Numbered from the stretch's first letter, positions 8,078 to 15,310 are shown. The stretch: DNA of 25,850 bases from CAZKFN01 sp964552035 (GCA_964552035.1 CAZKFN010000025.1:1-25850); one strand, 5' to 3'. The notes: generated by a model not told the origin, from the sequence alone. Numbers and translations are program-made.

Positions 8078-9268
8078 ATGAAGCACATTAGGGAGTATAA
8101 CTTTAAGGGTCAAACGGCCCTTGTTCGTTTAGATTTAAATGTTCCTTTAAACGACAACTTTGAAGTGACAGACAGCACGAGAATAAACGCTGCTCTACCT
8201 ACAATTTTAAAAATCGTTAAGGATGGGGGGAAAGCAATATTAATGTCACACTTAGGACGACCAAAAGGTGTAGCAGATGAAAAATTTTCACTTAAACATA
8301 CTTTAAAGGTGCTTTCTGAAAAGCTAAATCAAGAGGTGCAATTTGTTGGAGATTGTATTGGAAAAGAAGTAAAAGAAAAAGTAGCTCAGCTTCAAGCTGG
8401 AGATATTTTATTATTGGAAAACCTACGTTTTCATAAAGAAGAAAAGGAAGGAGATGCAATTTTTGCTAATAAGTTAGCAGATTTAGCTGATGTGTATGTC
8501 AACGATGCTTTTGGTACTGCTCATAGGGCGCATGCTTCTACTTCTATTGTAGCTCAGTATTTTGGAAATGAAAAAATGTTTGGCTTTCTAATAGAAAATG
8601 AATTAAAAGCCATTGAAAAAGTCACACAAAATACAGAACAGCCTTTTACTGCTATTATGGGTGGAGCTAAGATATCGGATAAAATATTACTTATTGAAAA
8701 ACTTTTGGACAAAGTAGATAACCTCATTATTGGCGGGGGTATGAGTTATACTTTTTTTAAAGCCATGGGTGGAGATGTTGGAAATTCTTTAGTGGAAATA
8801 GCCCAATTAGATTTAGCACAGCACATTTTGCAATTGGCAAAGGAAAAAGGCGTTCAACTTTGCTTAGCTCCAGATTCTAAGGCAGCTATTTCTTTTGACA
8901 ATAATGCAGAGAGCATTTTTACTAATAACATGGAAATTCCAGAAGGTTATATGGGTTTAGACATTGGTCCAAAAGCCATTGAAAAATTCTCTTCCATAAT
9001 AGAAAACTCTAAAACTATTATGTGGAATGGCCCTATGGGCGTTTTTGAATTTTCTAATTTTGCTGATGGTACTAAAGGTGTGGCTCAAGCCATTGCCAAA
9101 GCTACTGAAAAAGGGGCTTATTCTTTAATAGGTGGTGGAGATTCAGCAGCAGCTATAAACCAGCTTAATTTTGCCGATAAGGTAAGTTATATTTCTACTG
9201 GAGGGGGGGCACTTTTAGAATATCTAGAAGGAAAAACTTTACCTGGTATTGCAGCAATTGAAACATAA
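8078..9268 (+). CDS. pgk: phosphoglycerate kinase
   Basis: Phosphoglycerate kinase makes ATP and 3-phosphoglycerate from 1,3-bisphosphoglycerate and ADP in glycolysis, or runs in reverse in gluconeogenesis, in the cytoplasm. All family landmarks are present in order: VRLDLNVP (about 16-23), MSHLGRPKG (about 56-64), LLLENLRFHKEE, NDAFGTAHRAHAS, AIMGGAKISDK, LIIGGGMSYTF, MWNGPMGVFEF, SLIGGGDSAAAI and YISTGGGALLEYLEGK. The 396-residue length is standard. The ATG at 8078 gives the usual start just before the first substrate-binding motif. It is a single-gene plus-strand unit. I found no convincing terminator immediately after the stop; a weak hairpin lies at 9351-9364. Confidence 0.97.
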   Translation: MKHIREYNFKGQTALVRLDLNVPLNDNFEVTDSTRINAALPTILKIVKDGGKAILMSHLGRPKGVADEKFSLKHTLKVLSEKLNQEVQFVGDCIGKEVKEKVAQLQAGDILLLENLRFHKEEKEGDAIFANKLADLADVYVNDAFGTAHRAHASTSIVAQYFGNEKMFGFLIENELKAIEKVTQNTEQPFTAIMGGAKISDKILLIEKLLDKVDNLIIGGGMSYTFFKAMGGDVGNSLVEIAQLDLAQHILQLAKEKGVQLCLAPDSKAAISFDNNAESIFTNNMEIPEGYMGLDIGPKAIEKFSSIIENSKTIMWNGPMGVFEFSNFADGTKGVAQAIAKATEKGAYSLIGGGDSAAAINQLNFADKVSYISTGGGALLEYLEGKTLPGIAAIET

Positions 9269-9350
9269 TTAAGGGTTTTACATTGTTTTTCTCTATATCA
9301 AAAAAATAGATTTTATTCTCAAGGAATTAAGCAAAATTCAATATGGATTG

Positions 9351-9364
9351 TTAGGTTATCCTAA
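9351..9364 (+). terminator. weak hairpin downstream of pgk
   Basis: TTAGG (9351-9355) and CCTAA (9360-9364) are complementary around a TTAT loop, followed by an A/T-rich stretch. The stem is only 5 bp and lies 83 bp after pgk, so terminator function is doubtful. The remaining bases between pgk and 9395 show nothing I can recognise. Confidence 0.2.
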
Positions 9365-9394
9365 GTATAAATTTTCTTAAATAAAAATTCTTTT

Positions 9395-9690
9395 ATGAAG
9401 TTAGCATTTTTTCGATTGGGAATGCTAAACGACTTTCTCCCTTGCAGATTGGTTTATATGGCTTTAACATTAGCTTTAGCGAGCGGCAACTCTTTAAATG
9501 GATTTATCTCAATGATTGCATTCGGAGCAGGTACAGTTCCAATTTTATGGGGAGTTACAATGATAAGAGATAGAATTACTCCAAAGTTTAGACAGAAAAT
9601 GAAAGTTATAACACTAATTATAGCTTTATTAGTAGGAGCATCGCTGATATTAAGANNNNNNNNNNTCCAGCAGAAGCACATTGTCATTAG
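9395..9690 (+). pseudogene. 3' remnant of a TauE/SafE (UreH-like) family transporter, interrupted by assembly gap
   Basis: The 87 residues before the gap match the last third of the Bacteroidota SafE/UreH-type membrane family. FFRLGMLNDFLPCRLVYMAL corresponds to the usual FSIGLLNGLLPCGLVYMAL, and the end aligns up to ...LILR. Two conserved glycines are changed to Asp and Arg, both explicable by G-to-A changes, and about 140 N-terminal residues are missing. This points to decay, not only to a short gene. After the Ns, one frame reads P-A-E-A-H-C-H then TAG (9667-9690), a plausible His/Cys tail that would end 3 bp before the convergent cotH stop. Using that tail requires a real gap length of 2 modulo 3. 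Some members accompany cbb3 oxidase genes; others are called sulfite exporters. Confidence 0.6.
9656..9665. other. assembly gap (10 Ns)
   Basis: Ten Ns in a row, most likely a placeholder for a scaffold gap of unknown length. It breaks the transporter remnant, and the join between pgk-side and cotH-side sequence is therefore not proven. Confidence 0.98.
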
Positions 9691-9693
9691 GAT

Positions 9694-12024
9694 TTATTCC
9701 TTTACAATTCTTTTTGTTACGCCACTTTCTGAAAATTTGATAAAGAATATTCCATTATTATAAGCAGAAAAATCTATAGTATTTAATCCTTGCTTTAAAT
9801 TAAGTTTTTCTATCACTTTTCCTATTACATCAGAAATAATTATGTCTTCGTTATTAGCTGTTATTATGTTAACAATATCTTTTGTAGGATTAGGATATAA
9901 ATGGATATTATCAATTTCATTTTCTTTAATATCTAAACTTCCTTCAGGAACAAAATGTGCTTTTAAGTTAGCATCATTATCAAATGATAGAGTGAAAGAA
10001 GAATCTATAGTATTAATATCGCCAGACCAGTGACTAAACTGATATCCTTCTCGTGGAATAGCACTAATAGTTTGTGGTACGCCGTTTAGATAAATTCCAG
10101 ACCATGGATAAACAGTTTCTTCAATTCCATCGGTGTCTTCTATAATATCAATTGTATTTATACGAATATATCCATGTTCTTCATTAGAAACATTAAAAGT
10201 TAAGTTAAATTCTCCATTTCCTGTTTCAAATCTATTTCTGATATGCTCCCTAATCACATCTTGCCTATTTTCTATAAAATTTTCAACTACTGCAAGATTA
10301 TCTTGCCATTTATTATAAGAGGAAACTATATAACTATTACCAAACATTCCTTCTTGTCCTGGAGTCCATCTTTCAATAAACTCATTCATTTCAGGCTCGA
10401 TAACTCCAGAGTAATACTCAAATAAAGAAGATAATCTATTTTCTTCAAATGTCGTGTTCAATAAATCACAATATCTGTTTATAAAGTAAAGTTTATAACT
10501 TTCATTCTCCATTAAGCTGCGATAAGGTTGCTTAATAGCTGATGTCCAATAATCTTCATTTGGGTTTACATCTAAGAACTCTGAAATATCATCAAATTGA
10601 TAACCTTCATGATCCCATCTATCACTTAACCCTACATCTAAATCTTTAATTACCCATCTAAATCTTCCGTCATCTTCATTAGTATTATCGCTATCAAATT
10701 CTATTCTTTTTCGGAAGTATTCATTGTTATTTGTCGGCCAATCTATATTATTATAAAATGTTTCAGCTATTATATAATCAACTAGATTTTCAGGGTCAAC
10801 CATTTTTAGAAACTCTTCTAAGTTCTCTTCATCTTCAAGTGAATTTTGACTTAGAAAATCATATAAATCCTCATATTTTTCTGTATCACCTTCTTTTGGT
10901 GTGGTTTCTTTTATATAATCTAAATCATCTTCCTCTATATCAAACTTATTTTTAAAATACTTTTTGTCATATCTTTCTCTAAGATTATATAAGCCCCAAT
11001 ATTCTCCATTAATAAATACTATTACAGGTTGGTATTGTTGAGTGATACAGTTTGTATTCTTAACTACTTCATGTGCATAAGCATCTCTTAGCATAGTTAA
11101 TCGTGTGTCACTACCAGAATTCCTAAGAATTAGCCTTTTGAATTTGTTTAGAGGATAATCTGTAAAGAACTCATGTTTAAAATTCTTTGTGCCATAATCA
11201 TTTCTTGCATAAAGACGTAAAGCTCTATTAGAGAATAGCCTACTAGTATTTCCATTTATTCTAATTCCAGCACCATGATTTAGGACTTCTTTACCATTTT
11301 CATAGTAGGAAAAGTTTATTTCTTTCTCTGTTTCTTCCCCTTTTTCTCTATAATTTCCAGGAGCAAACCTCCAGTTATCACTCCCAATAGGCATATCTTT
11401 ATTAGGATTATCTTCTCTCCATTCATCAAATAATAATCCTGGTACATAAATTCCATCTTCGTATCCGAAAAATTCTTCTGGGTCAACAGAGATACAAATT
11501 ATTGGTAAAGAATATCTATTATCGCCCTCTGGTGAGATAAAATAATTTCTTGTAACAACTTTGCTATATTCACCGTTTTTATAAGCTACAACTCTTAAAT
11601 TTGTTCCCTTAAAGACATGATGCAAATGAGGTTTCATTGCGTTATAGTACTCTTCATTCATTATATGTGATGCCGAAATATCAGCATATCTATCTGGAGT
11701 TCCTTCTTTATCTTCAATATTAATAGGGGAGGTGTACTCAAAAGTTTTTATGCTATCTTGAAGCAGTTCTCCATCAATATCTGTTGAATTTCTTTGATAG
11801 TTTATTTTATAATTCCACTTTTTACTATCCAGATTTTCAATTGTAGGAACAGAACCATCTAGGGTATATAAAATTTGCACATCCTCATCTTCATGAGTTA
11901 TTTCTACAGTAAATACCTCAGTATAAAATCCTGATTCAACTGAAATTTCAGGTGAATTTATAGCTTGTGAAAATGAATTATTTGAAATGAATAAAAGCGC
12001 TAATAATAATAGTAAAAGTCGCAA
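9694..12024 (-). CDS. secreted CotH-kinase family protein with T9SS type A sorting domain
   Basis: This 776-residue multidomain exported protein has several parts. Residues 1-20 are a signal peptide. Residues about 24-165 resemble a chitobiase/hexosaminidase C-terminal-type domain (ILYTLDGSVPT). Residues about 170-600 are a CotH kinase-like domain with GAGIRINGNTSR, LRLYARNDYG, LRNSGSDTRLTMLRD, GEYWGLYNLRERYDKKYF and KDLDVGLS (460-467), the last a likely metal-binding DxD. Residues about 655-693 form an InlB/bacterial-repeat-like segment (GYQFSHWSGDI). Residues about 706-776 are a T9SS type A sorting domain beginning IHLYPNPTKDI. Spore-coat CotH is an atypical protein kinase; the role here is unknown, probably cell-surface. 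The start codon is TTG, since the frame closes upstream at 12037. Sampled lines are very AT-rich (22-33% GC). Confidence 0.88.
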   Translation of the reverse strand: MRLLLLLLALLFISNNSFSQAINSPEISVESGFYTEVFTVEITHEDEDVQILYTLDGSVPTIENLDSKKWNYKINYQRNSTDIDGELLQDSIKTFEYTSPINIEDKEGTPDRYADISASHIMNEEYYNAMKPHLHHVFKGTNLRVVAYKNGEYSKVVTRNYFISPEGDNRYSLPIICISVDPEEFFGYEDGIYVPGLLFDEWREDNPNKDMPIGSDNWRFAPGNYREKGEETEKEINFSYYENGKEVLNHGAGIRINGNTSRLFSNRALRLYARNDYGTKNFKHEFFTDYPLNKFKRLILRNSGSDTRLTMLRDAYAHEVVKNTNCITQQYQPVIVFINGEYWGLYNLRERYDKKYFKNKFDIEEDDLDYIKETTPKEGDTEKYEDLYDFLSQNSLEDEENLEEFLKMVDPENLVDYIIAETFYNNIDWPTNNNEYFRKRIEFDSDNTNEDDGRFRWVIKDLDVGLSDRWDHEGYQFDDISEFLDVNPNEDYWTSAIKQPYRSLMENESYKLYFINRYCDLLNTTFEENRLSSLFEYYSGVIEPEMNEFIERWTPGQEGMFGNSYIVSSYNKWQDNLAVVENFIENRQDVIREHIRNRFETGNGEFNLTFNVSNEEHGYIRINTIDIIEDTDGIEETVYPWSGIYLNGVPQTISAIPREGYQFSHWSGDINTIDSSFTLSFDNDANLKAHFVPEGSLDIKENEIDNIHLYPNPTKDIVNIITANNEDIIISDVIGKVIEKLNLKQGLNTIDFSAYNNGIFFIKFSESGVTKRIVKE

Positions 12025-12048
12025 AGGATTAATTCTTTATGTGTTCAA

Positions 12049-12078
12049 CAAAATTATAAATTATTTAAGATAAACCAA
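12049..12078 (-). promoter_or_regulatory. Bacteroidota-type promoter for the CotH gene
   Basis: On the minus strand, TTG (12078-12076) is followed after exactly 19 nt by TAATTTTG (12056-12049). This fits the Flavobacterium pattern TTG-N17-23-TAnnTTTG. The -7 element ends 24 nt upstream of the TTG start codon at 12024, leaving a leader of roughly 20 nt. This is the best-matching constitutive-type promoter in the window. Confidence 0.5.
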
Positions 12079-12136
12079 GTAAGAATAGTTAAATCGCTTT
12101 ACTTTTCAGAGACACTCATTCAAAAATAGCTACTAA

Positions 12137-12492
12137 TTTATTTCCCAGACTATAACCATTTCTATCTTAATCCATTCATTAACTATTTTCTTTGTTTCTT
12201 TAGCCATTGCATCACTTCACTTCGTGTTGGCATTTAATCTATCTGCTTTGTTAATTGGAATAGGTTTTGGGATGTTACTACCGTCTTTACAAAACATTTA
12301 TATTAATATGGTTCCTGCTAATCAAAGAGGAACTGCCAATTCAACCTATTTAACAGGTTTTGATCTGGGTATAGGTATTGGCATGCTAGCAAGAGGAAGT
12401 ATTGCACAAAATTTTAATGGATTTACATCAATATTTATTGCCGTTCAATACTTGCTGCAATAGGATTAATTTTATATGTCCTAATTTTCTAG
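12137..12492 (+). pseudogene. 3' remnant of an MFS transporter, frameshifted
   Basis: The frame open from 12137 encodes two to three C-terminal helices of a major facilitator transporter. LLIGIGFGMLLPSLQNIYIN, then MVPANQRGTANSTYLTGFDL and GIGIGML are close to the usual Bacteroidota multidrug MFS sequence. The expected GG in GIGIGMLLGG is replaced by AR. At about 12442 the frame shifts. The continuing frame ends abruptly at 12463, whereas the alternative frame reads SILAAIGLILYVLIF then TAG (12445-12492), exactly the final helix expected. About two thirds of the normal N-terminal protein is absent, and upstream sequence back to the cotH promoter shows no homologous frame. It is a broken remnant and not a functional gene. 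Confidence 0.7.
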
Positions 12493-12525
12493 GAAGGTAT
12501 ATGAGAAGCTTAAAATACAATAATC

Positions 12526-12912
12526 CTATAACTCCTTTATCACCTTTCTAAGTTTTTCTCTTACTTCGGATGCAACAGCAGCTAAATCACTGTTTTTAAT
12601 GGCCAACATCGAAGCTACAGGGTCAACTGCAGAAACTTCTATTTCTCCATTTTCATTTTCTTGCACTACTACATTACAAGGCAACATTAAACCAATATGT
12701 CCTTCAGTTTGTAATGCTTTATAAGCAAAGGGAGGATTACAAGCTCCTAAAATTTTATACTTTTTTAAATCTACATCTAACTTATTTTTTAGCGTAGCTT
12801 GCATATCTATTTCTGTAAGAACTCCAAATTGTTCTTTTTTTAATCCTTCTGTAACCTTATCTATTGCAGTATTAAAATCAACGTCTAATACCTTTGAAAA
12901 ATAATAACTCAT
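12526..12912 (-). CDS. DUF302 domain protein
   Basis: This 128-residue cytoplasmic protein of the DUF302 family has no established biochemical role. Visible features are the N-terminal YYFSKVLDVDFNTAIDKVTEGLKKEQFGVLTEID, the central YKILGACNPPFAYKAL, GLMLPCNVVVQE with a single Cys, and the C-terminal VDPVASMLAI followed by an amphipathic helix. The pattern is the family's usual one and the length is typical. The ATG at 12912 is the only sensible start. DUF302 genes often sit near sulfur, persulfide or redox genes, and here OsmC, YeiH-like and rhodanese genes follow upstream. An OsmC-side hairpin at 12941-12994 suggests at least partial transcriptional separation from OsmC. It converges on the MFS remnant, which ends 33 bp away. 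Confidence 0.85.
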   Translation of the reverse strand: MSYYFSKVLDVDFNTAIDKVTEGLKKEQFGVLTEIDMQATLKNKLDVDLKKYKILGACNPPFAYKALQTEGHIGLMLPCNVVVQENENGEIEVSAVDPVASMLAIKNSDLAAVASEVREKLRKVIKEL

Positions 12913-12940
12913 CTGTTTTATAATTTTAATTTGTAAAAAT

Positions 12941-12994
12941 CAGCTGTCTCAAAATGGTGAAGTATAAATTTTTCATTCAATTTAGAAACAGCTG
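12941..12994 (-). terminator. terminator-like hairpin between OsmC and DUF302 genes
   Basis: CAGCTGTCTC (12941-12950) pairs with GAAACAGCTG (12985-12994) in a 10-bp stem with one mismatch and a 34-nt loop. Read on the minus strand it begins 18 nt after the OsmC stop, and its second arm is followed by ATTTTTA. The long loop weakens the case, but position and T-run fit a terminator or attenuator for the OsmC transcript. Confidence 0.4.
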
Positions 12995-13012
12995 TCGAAT
13001 CCTTTATTAACT

Positions 13013-13462
13013 CTACACTTCTACAGCTAATCTGTGCTTTAAAATAACAGCAGTTTTCATTGAATTGCTAATTAAACACGCTGATTTCGTTTTCTCTAAT
13101 ATTCTTATAGCACGTTCTGCATCTTTCGTAGCATTTACTAGTTGCACTTCCGGTTCAATCACAGCTTCAGAAATTAAAAATCTCCCATCTACTTTTTCTA
13201 GCTTACAAGTAGTTTTACAGCTAAAATCTTCAAATTCTAATTTTGATGCTTCTGCAATAGCTAAAAATGTAGTCATGTAACAGCTGTTAATTGAAGCTGC
13301 ATATAAATGCTCCGGAGACCATATTCCTGCCACTCCTTGTGGAAATTCTGGAGGAGTTGCACAAGTAATTTTATCCGATAAATCTGGAGCAGATAGTTCT
13401 CCTATTCTTCCATTTTCCCATTTTAAATTTACTTCATAATAATGTTCTTTTGCCATATCCAT
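13013..13462 (-). CDS. OsmC family peroxiredoxin-like protein
   Basis: OsmC/Ohr-type proteins reduce organic hydroperoxides, and related members act on persulfides or polysulfides through two cysteines. The two expected cysteines are present: Cys68 in ASINSCYMTTF and Cys136 in KSACLISNSMK (numbered from the longest frame). The preceding WSPEHLYAASI is the usual block around the conserved Glu. The longest frame starts at 13483, but the promoter-like element at 13481-13488 overlaps that ATG and predicts transcription starting near 13475. The ATG at 13462 (residue 8, MDMAKEHYYEVNLKW) or 13456 is therefore more likely. I use 13462. Its 19-bp upstream site is shared with the rhodanese operon, which suggests a role in sulfane-sulfur or thiol stress. 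The substrate is not determined by sequence alone. Confidence 0.88.
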   Translation of the reverse strand: MDMAKEHYYEVNLKWENGRIGELSAPDLSDKITCATPPEFPQGVAGIWSPEHLYAASINSCYMTTFLAIAEASKLEFEDFSCKTTCKLEKVDGRFLISEAVIEPEVQLVNATKDAERAIRILEKTKSACLISNSMKTAVILKHRLAVEV

Positions 13463-13480
13463 ATCTTTTAAATTAATGCT

Positions 13481-13526
13481 CAAATTTCTGAAGTATTAAG
13501 AAGAGTCACAGCTACTTTTGTTACAT
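13481..13526 (-). promoter_or_regulatory. shared 19-bp operator plus -7-like element upstream of OsmC gene
   Basis: The plus-strand sequence acagctacttttgttacat (13508-13526) occurs identically at 15316-15334. On the minus strand it is followed after 19 nt by GAAATTTG (13488-13481), one mismatch from TAnnTTTG. The operator centre would lie near -42 from the predicted transcript start at about 13475, the position used by class II Crp/Fnr-type activators. The half-sites (GTAAC and GCTAC separated by four bases on opposite strands) form only an imperfect dyad. Confidence 0.55.
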
Positions 13527-13554
13527 AAGTAAAAGGATTTTGGCTGCTTTTTTC

Positions 13555-14517
13555 TTAAAATAAAATCAAATAAGCTAAATAAATAACAAGTTGAATTCCA
13601 AAAATTATAGAGCCAACTATCAGCGCTTTTCCACTGATATTCCAAAGAGATTTTAGATTGATTTTTAAGCCTATTGCTGCCATTCCAATATTTAAAAGAT
13701 GATCCCCAGTTTTGGCTAAAAATTTAATACCTGCAAAAGGAATTATTTCAATTTGTGATAAGAAAACAGCAAAAAGGAAAAAAGCAATAAACAATGGAAA
13801 TTTCATTTTTGTACCATCATTTTTCTTCCTATAAAGCATGTAAATAATTAAAACAAAGGGTACTAAAAAAGCAATCCTGCCCATTTTTACTAAAGTAGCA
13901 TATTGTCCGATTTCCTCACTTAAAGCAAAACTAGAGCCAACAACATGTCCCATGGACTGGAGGATTCCACCAAGAAAAATTCCCAGTTGTAAATCTATAA
14001 AACCTAGTGATTTCCCAATAATTGGTAAAAGGATCATACCCGAAACACCTAGTAAATTAATAACGGTTAAAGCAGCCCCAGTCTCCTCCTCTTTTGCCTG
14101 AACTATAGGAGAAGTTGCTCCAATTGCTGCAGAACCACAGATGGCACTTCCAATTCCTAATAAAAGAAAAAGTTTAGCGTTTTTAGTTCTAGAAAATCTA
14201 TGAAAAAGATAAGAAATGAGAATTATAACGAGAATACTAAAGAAAATAACTGCCAAAGTATTTATTCCAACTTCTTGAAATTTTGAAAACTCAAATCCAA
14301 AACCAATAAAGACTATAGCTGTTTCAAGAATGTATTTCTCCGACCAAACCACACCTTCAGAGAATACATGGAAAGACTTCATCAACTGGTGAACAAAAAC
14401 ACCTAGTAAAAGAGCCAACAAAGCTGTCCCCAAAAAAGGTAAATAAATAGCTAAAATTTTGGCAACCAACATAATGCTGATTGCCAAAATAATTCCTGGG
14501 AGTTTATACTTAATCAC
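13555..14517 (-). CDS. YeiH-type putative sulfate exporter family protein (UPF0324)
   Basis: This polytopic inner-membrane protein has about ten hydrophobic helices and belongs to the YeiH/PSE family. The hallmark GIGSAICGSAAIGATSPIV follows a charged loop (FHRFSRTKNAK) near residue 120, and GGILQSMGHVVGSSFALSEE and IGMAAIGLKINLKSLW come later. Family members are called putative sulfate exporters, but the transported substrate is poorly proven. The start is uncertain. A TTG at 14544 overlaps the upstream rhodanese by 25 bp; a GTG at 14517 lies two bases after that gene's TAG and leads directly into IKYKLPGIILA, so I prefer it. It is the last gene of a tight rhodanese-rhodanese-exporter operon, which supports a role in exporting an oxidised sulfur product. 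Confidence 0.85.
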   Translation of the reverse strand: MIKYKLPGIILAISIMLVAKILAIYLPFLGTALLALLLGVFVHQLMKSFHVFSEGVVWSEKYILETAIVFIGFGFEFSKFQEVGINTLAVIFFSILVIILISYLFHRFSRTKNAKLFLLLGIGSAICGSAAIGATSPIVQAKEEETGAALTVINLLGVSGMILLPIIGKSLGFIDLQLGIFLGGILQSMGHVVGSSFALSEEIGQYATLVKMGRIAFLVPFVLIIYMLYRKKNDGTKMKFPLFIAFFLFAVFLSQIEIIPFAGIKFLAKTGDHLLNIGMAAIGLKINLKSLWNISGKALIVGSIIFGIQLVIYLAYLILF

Positions 14518-14519
14518 TG

Positions 14520-14900
14520 CTATTTCCGTATTTCTCCGCGCCAAGATGATATGCCTCCTCTTAGGTCATAAATTTCTTCAAACCCTAGAGTGCTCATTAT
14601 TTTCCCTGCCTTATAGCTTCTTGCTCCACTTCTGCAATAGATATAAATAGGTTTGTTTTTATCTAATTGATCTATCTTTTTTTTAAAGTCGGAAGCATTA
14701 ACATCAATGTTAAGAGCATCTTTTATATGACCCTGAGAATATTCACCTGCAGTCCTAACATCGACAATTTGGACTTCTTTTTTATTGATAATTTGTTCGT
14801 ATTCTGTTGGTGTTAATACCTGATAAGTTGTATCTCCTTGAACCTCACAAGAAGATAATAATATGCTTCCCAGCATAAGGAGAATTAAAAAATTCTTCAT
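14520..14900 (-). CDS. rhodanese-like domain lipoprotein
   Basis: This 126-residue envelope protein has a lipoprotein signal ending ILLSSC (Cys18) and one rhodanese domain (residues about 28-124). QIVDVRTAGEYSQGHIKDALNID is the conserved first half. IYCRSGARS carries the active-site Cys89 in a six-residue loop of the single-domain sulfurtransferase type, and LRGGISSWRGE is the usual ending. It should carry a persulfide outside the cytoplasm, donor and acceptor unknown. It starts 5 bp after the cytoplasmic rhodanese stop, and its own stop is followed after two bases by the preferred exporter start. The three genes are almost certainly one transcript driven from the promoter near 15289. Confidence 0.92.
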   Translation of the reverse strand: MKNFLILLMLGSILLSSCEVQGDTTYQVLTPTEYEQIINKKEVQIVDVRTAGEYSQGHIKDALNIDVNASDFKKKIDQLDKNKPIYIYCRSGARSYKAGKIMSTLGFEEIYDLRGGISSWRGEIRK

Positions 14901-14905
14901 TTTAT

Positions 14906-15214
14906 TTATAAATATAGTTCTTTACAAGCATCGTCAACATCAAACCAGCACCCTCCATTTTCGCAATCTATTCCCTGCTGTTTTAAAAACATTTTTGCTT
15001 GCTCACTTCTTCCTCCACTAGCACAAAACACAATTATTTTTCTTTTACTTTTTAATTCATCTATTCTTAATGGAATGCTAAATAATGGAATATTTATTGC
15101 ACCTTCAGCTGAGCCTTCAGCAAATTCTTCAGGACTTCTAACATCTACTAAAATAGCTCCTTCTTGTATTGCTACTGCTAAAGGACTAAGGTTTAAATTC
15201 TCTTTTGTCTTCAT
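14906..15214 (-). CDS. cytoplasmic single-domain rhodanese
   Basis: This is a 102-residue sulfurtransferase without a signal peptide. AILVDVRSPEEFAEGSAEGAINIPL is the N-terminal rhodanese motif, and IVFCASGGRS contains the active-site Cys64. Three further cysteines (84, 89, 97) near the C-terminus are extra and could take part in persulfide relay. The C-terminus is slightly shorter than in many single-domain rhodaneses, ending FDVDDACKELYL. It is the first gene of the operon with the rhodanese lipoprotein and YeiH-type exporter. Its upstream region carries the 19-bp operator shared with OsmC. The likely role is moving sulfane sulfur inside the cell while its partner works in the envelope; this is inferred from context. 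Confidence 0.92.
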   Translation of the reverse strand: MKTKENLNLSPLAVAIQEGAILVDVRSPEEFAEGSAEGAINIPLFSIPLRIDELKSKRKIIVFCASGGRSEQAKMFLKQQGIDCENGGCWFDVDDACKELYL

Positions 15215-15259
15215 TTAATTTTATTTAAAATTGTTTTAAAGTTGTACCCTCAATGCATG

Positions 15260-15310
15260 AATAGTATTTTTACATGGATTGATGCATGCAAAATTCAGCT
15301 AAATACTATT
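15260..15310. repeat. 10-bp perfect inverted repeat in the rhodanese promoter region
   Basis: AATAGTATTT (15260-15269) and AAATACTATT (15301-15310) are perfectly complementary with a 31-nt spacer. The right arm lies between the 19-bp operator and the -7-like element; the left arm falls inside the probable leader. It could be a second regulator site or an mRNA hairpin. Confidence 0.4.

Noticed and set aside
10731..10955. Plus-strand hydrophobic frame inside the CotH gene
   Set aside because: Reverse-complement shadow; hydrophobicity comes from acidic codons (GAA, GAT) read backwards.
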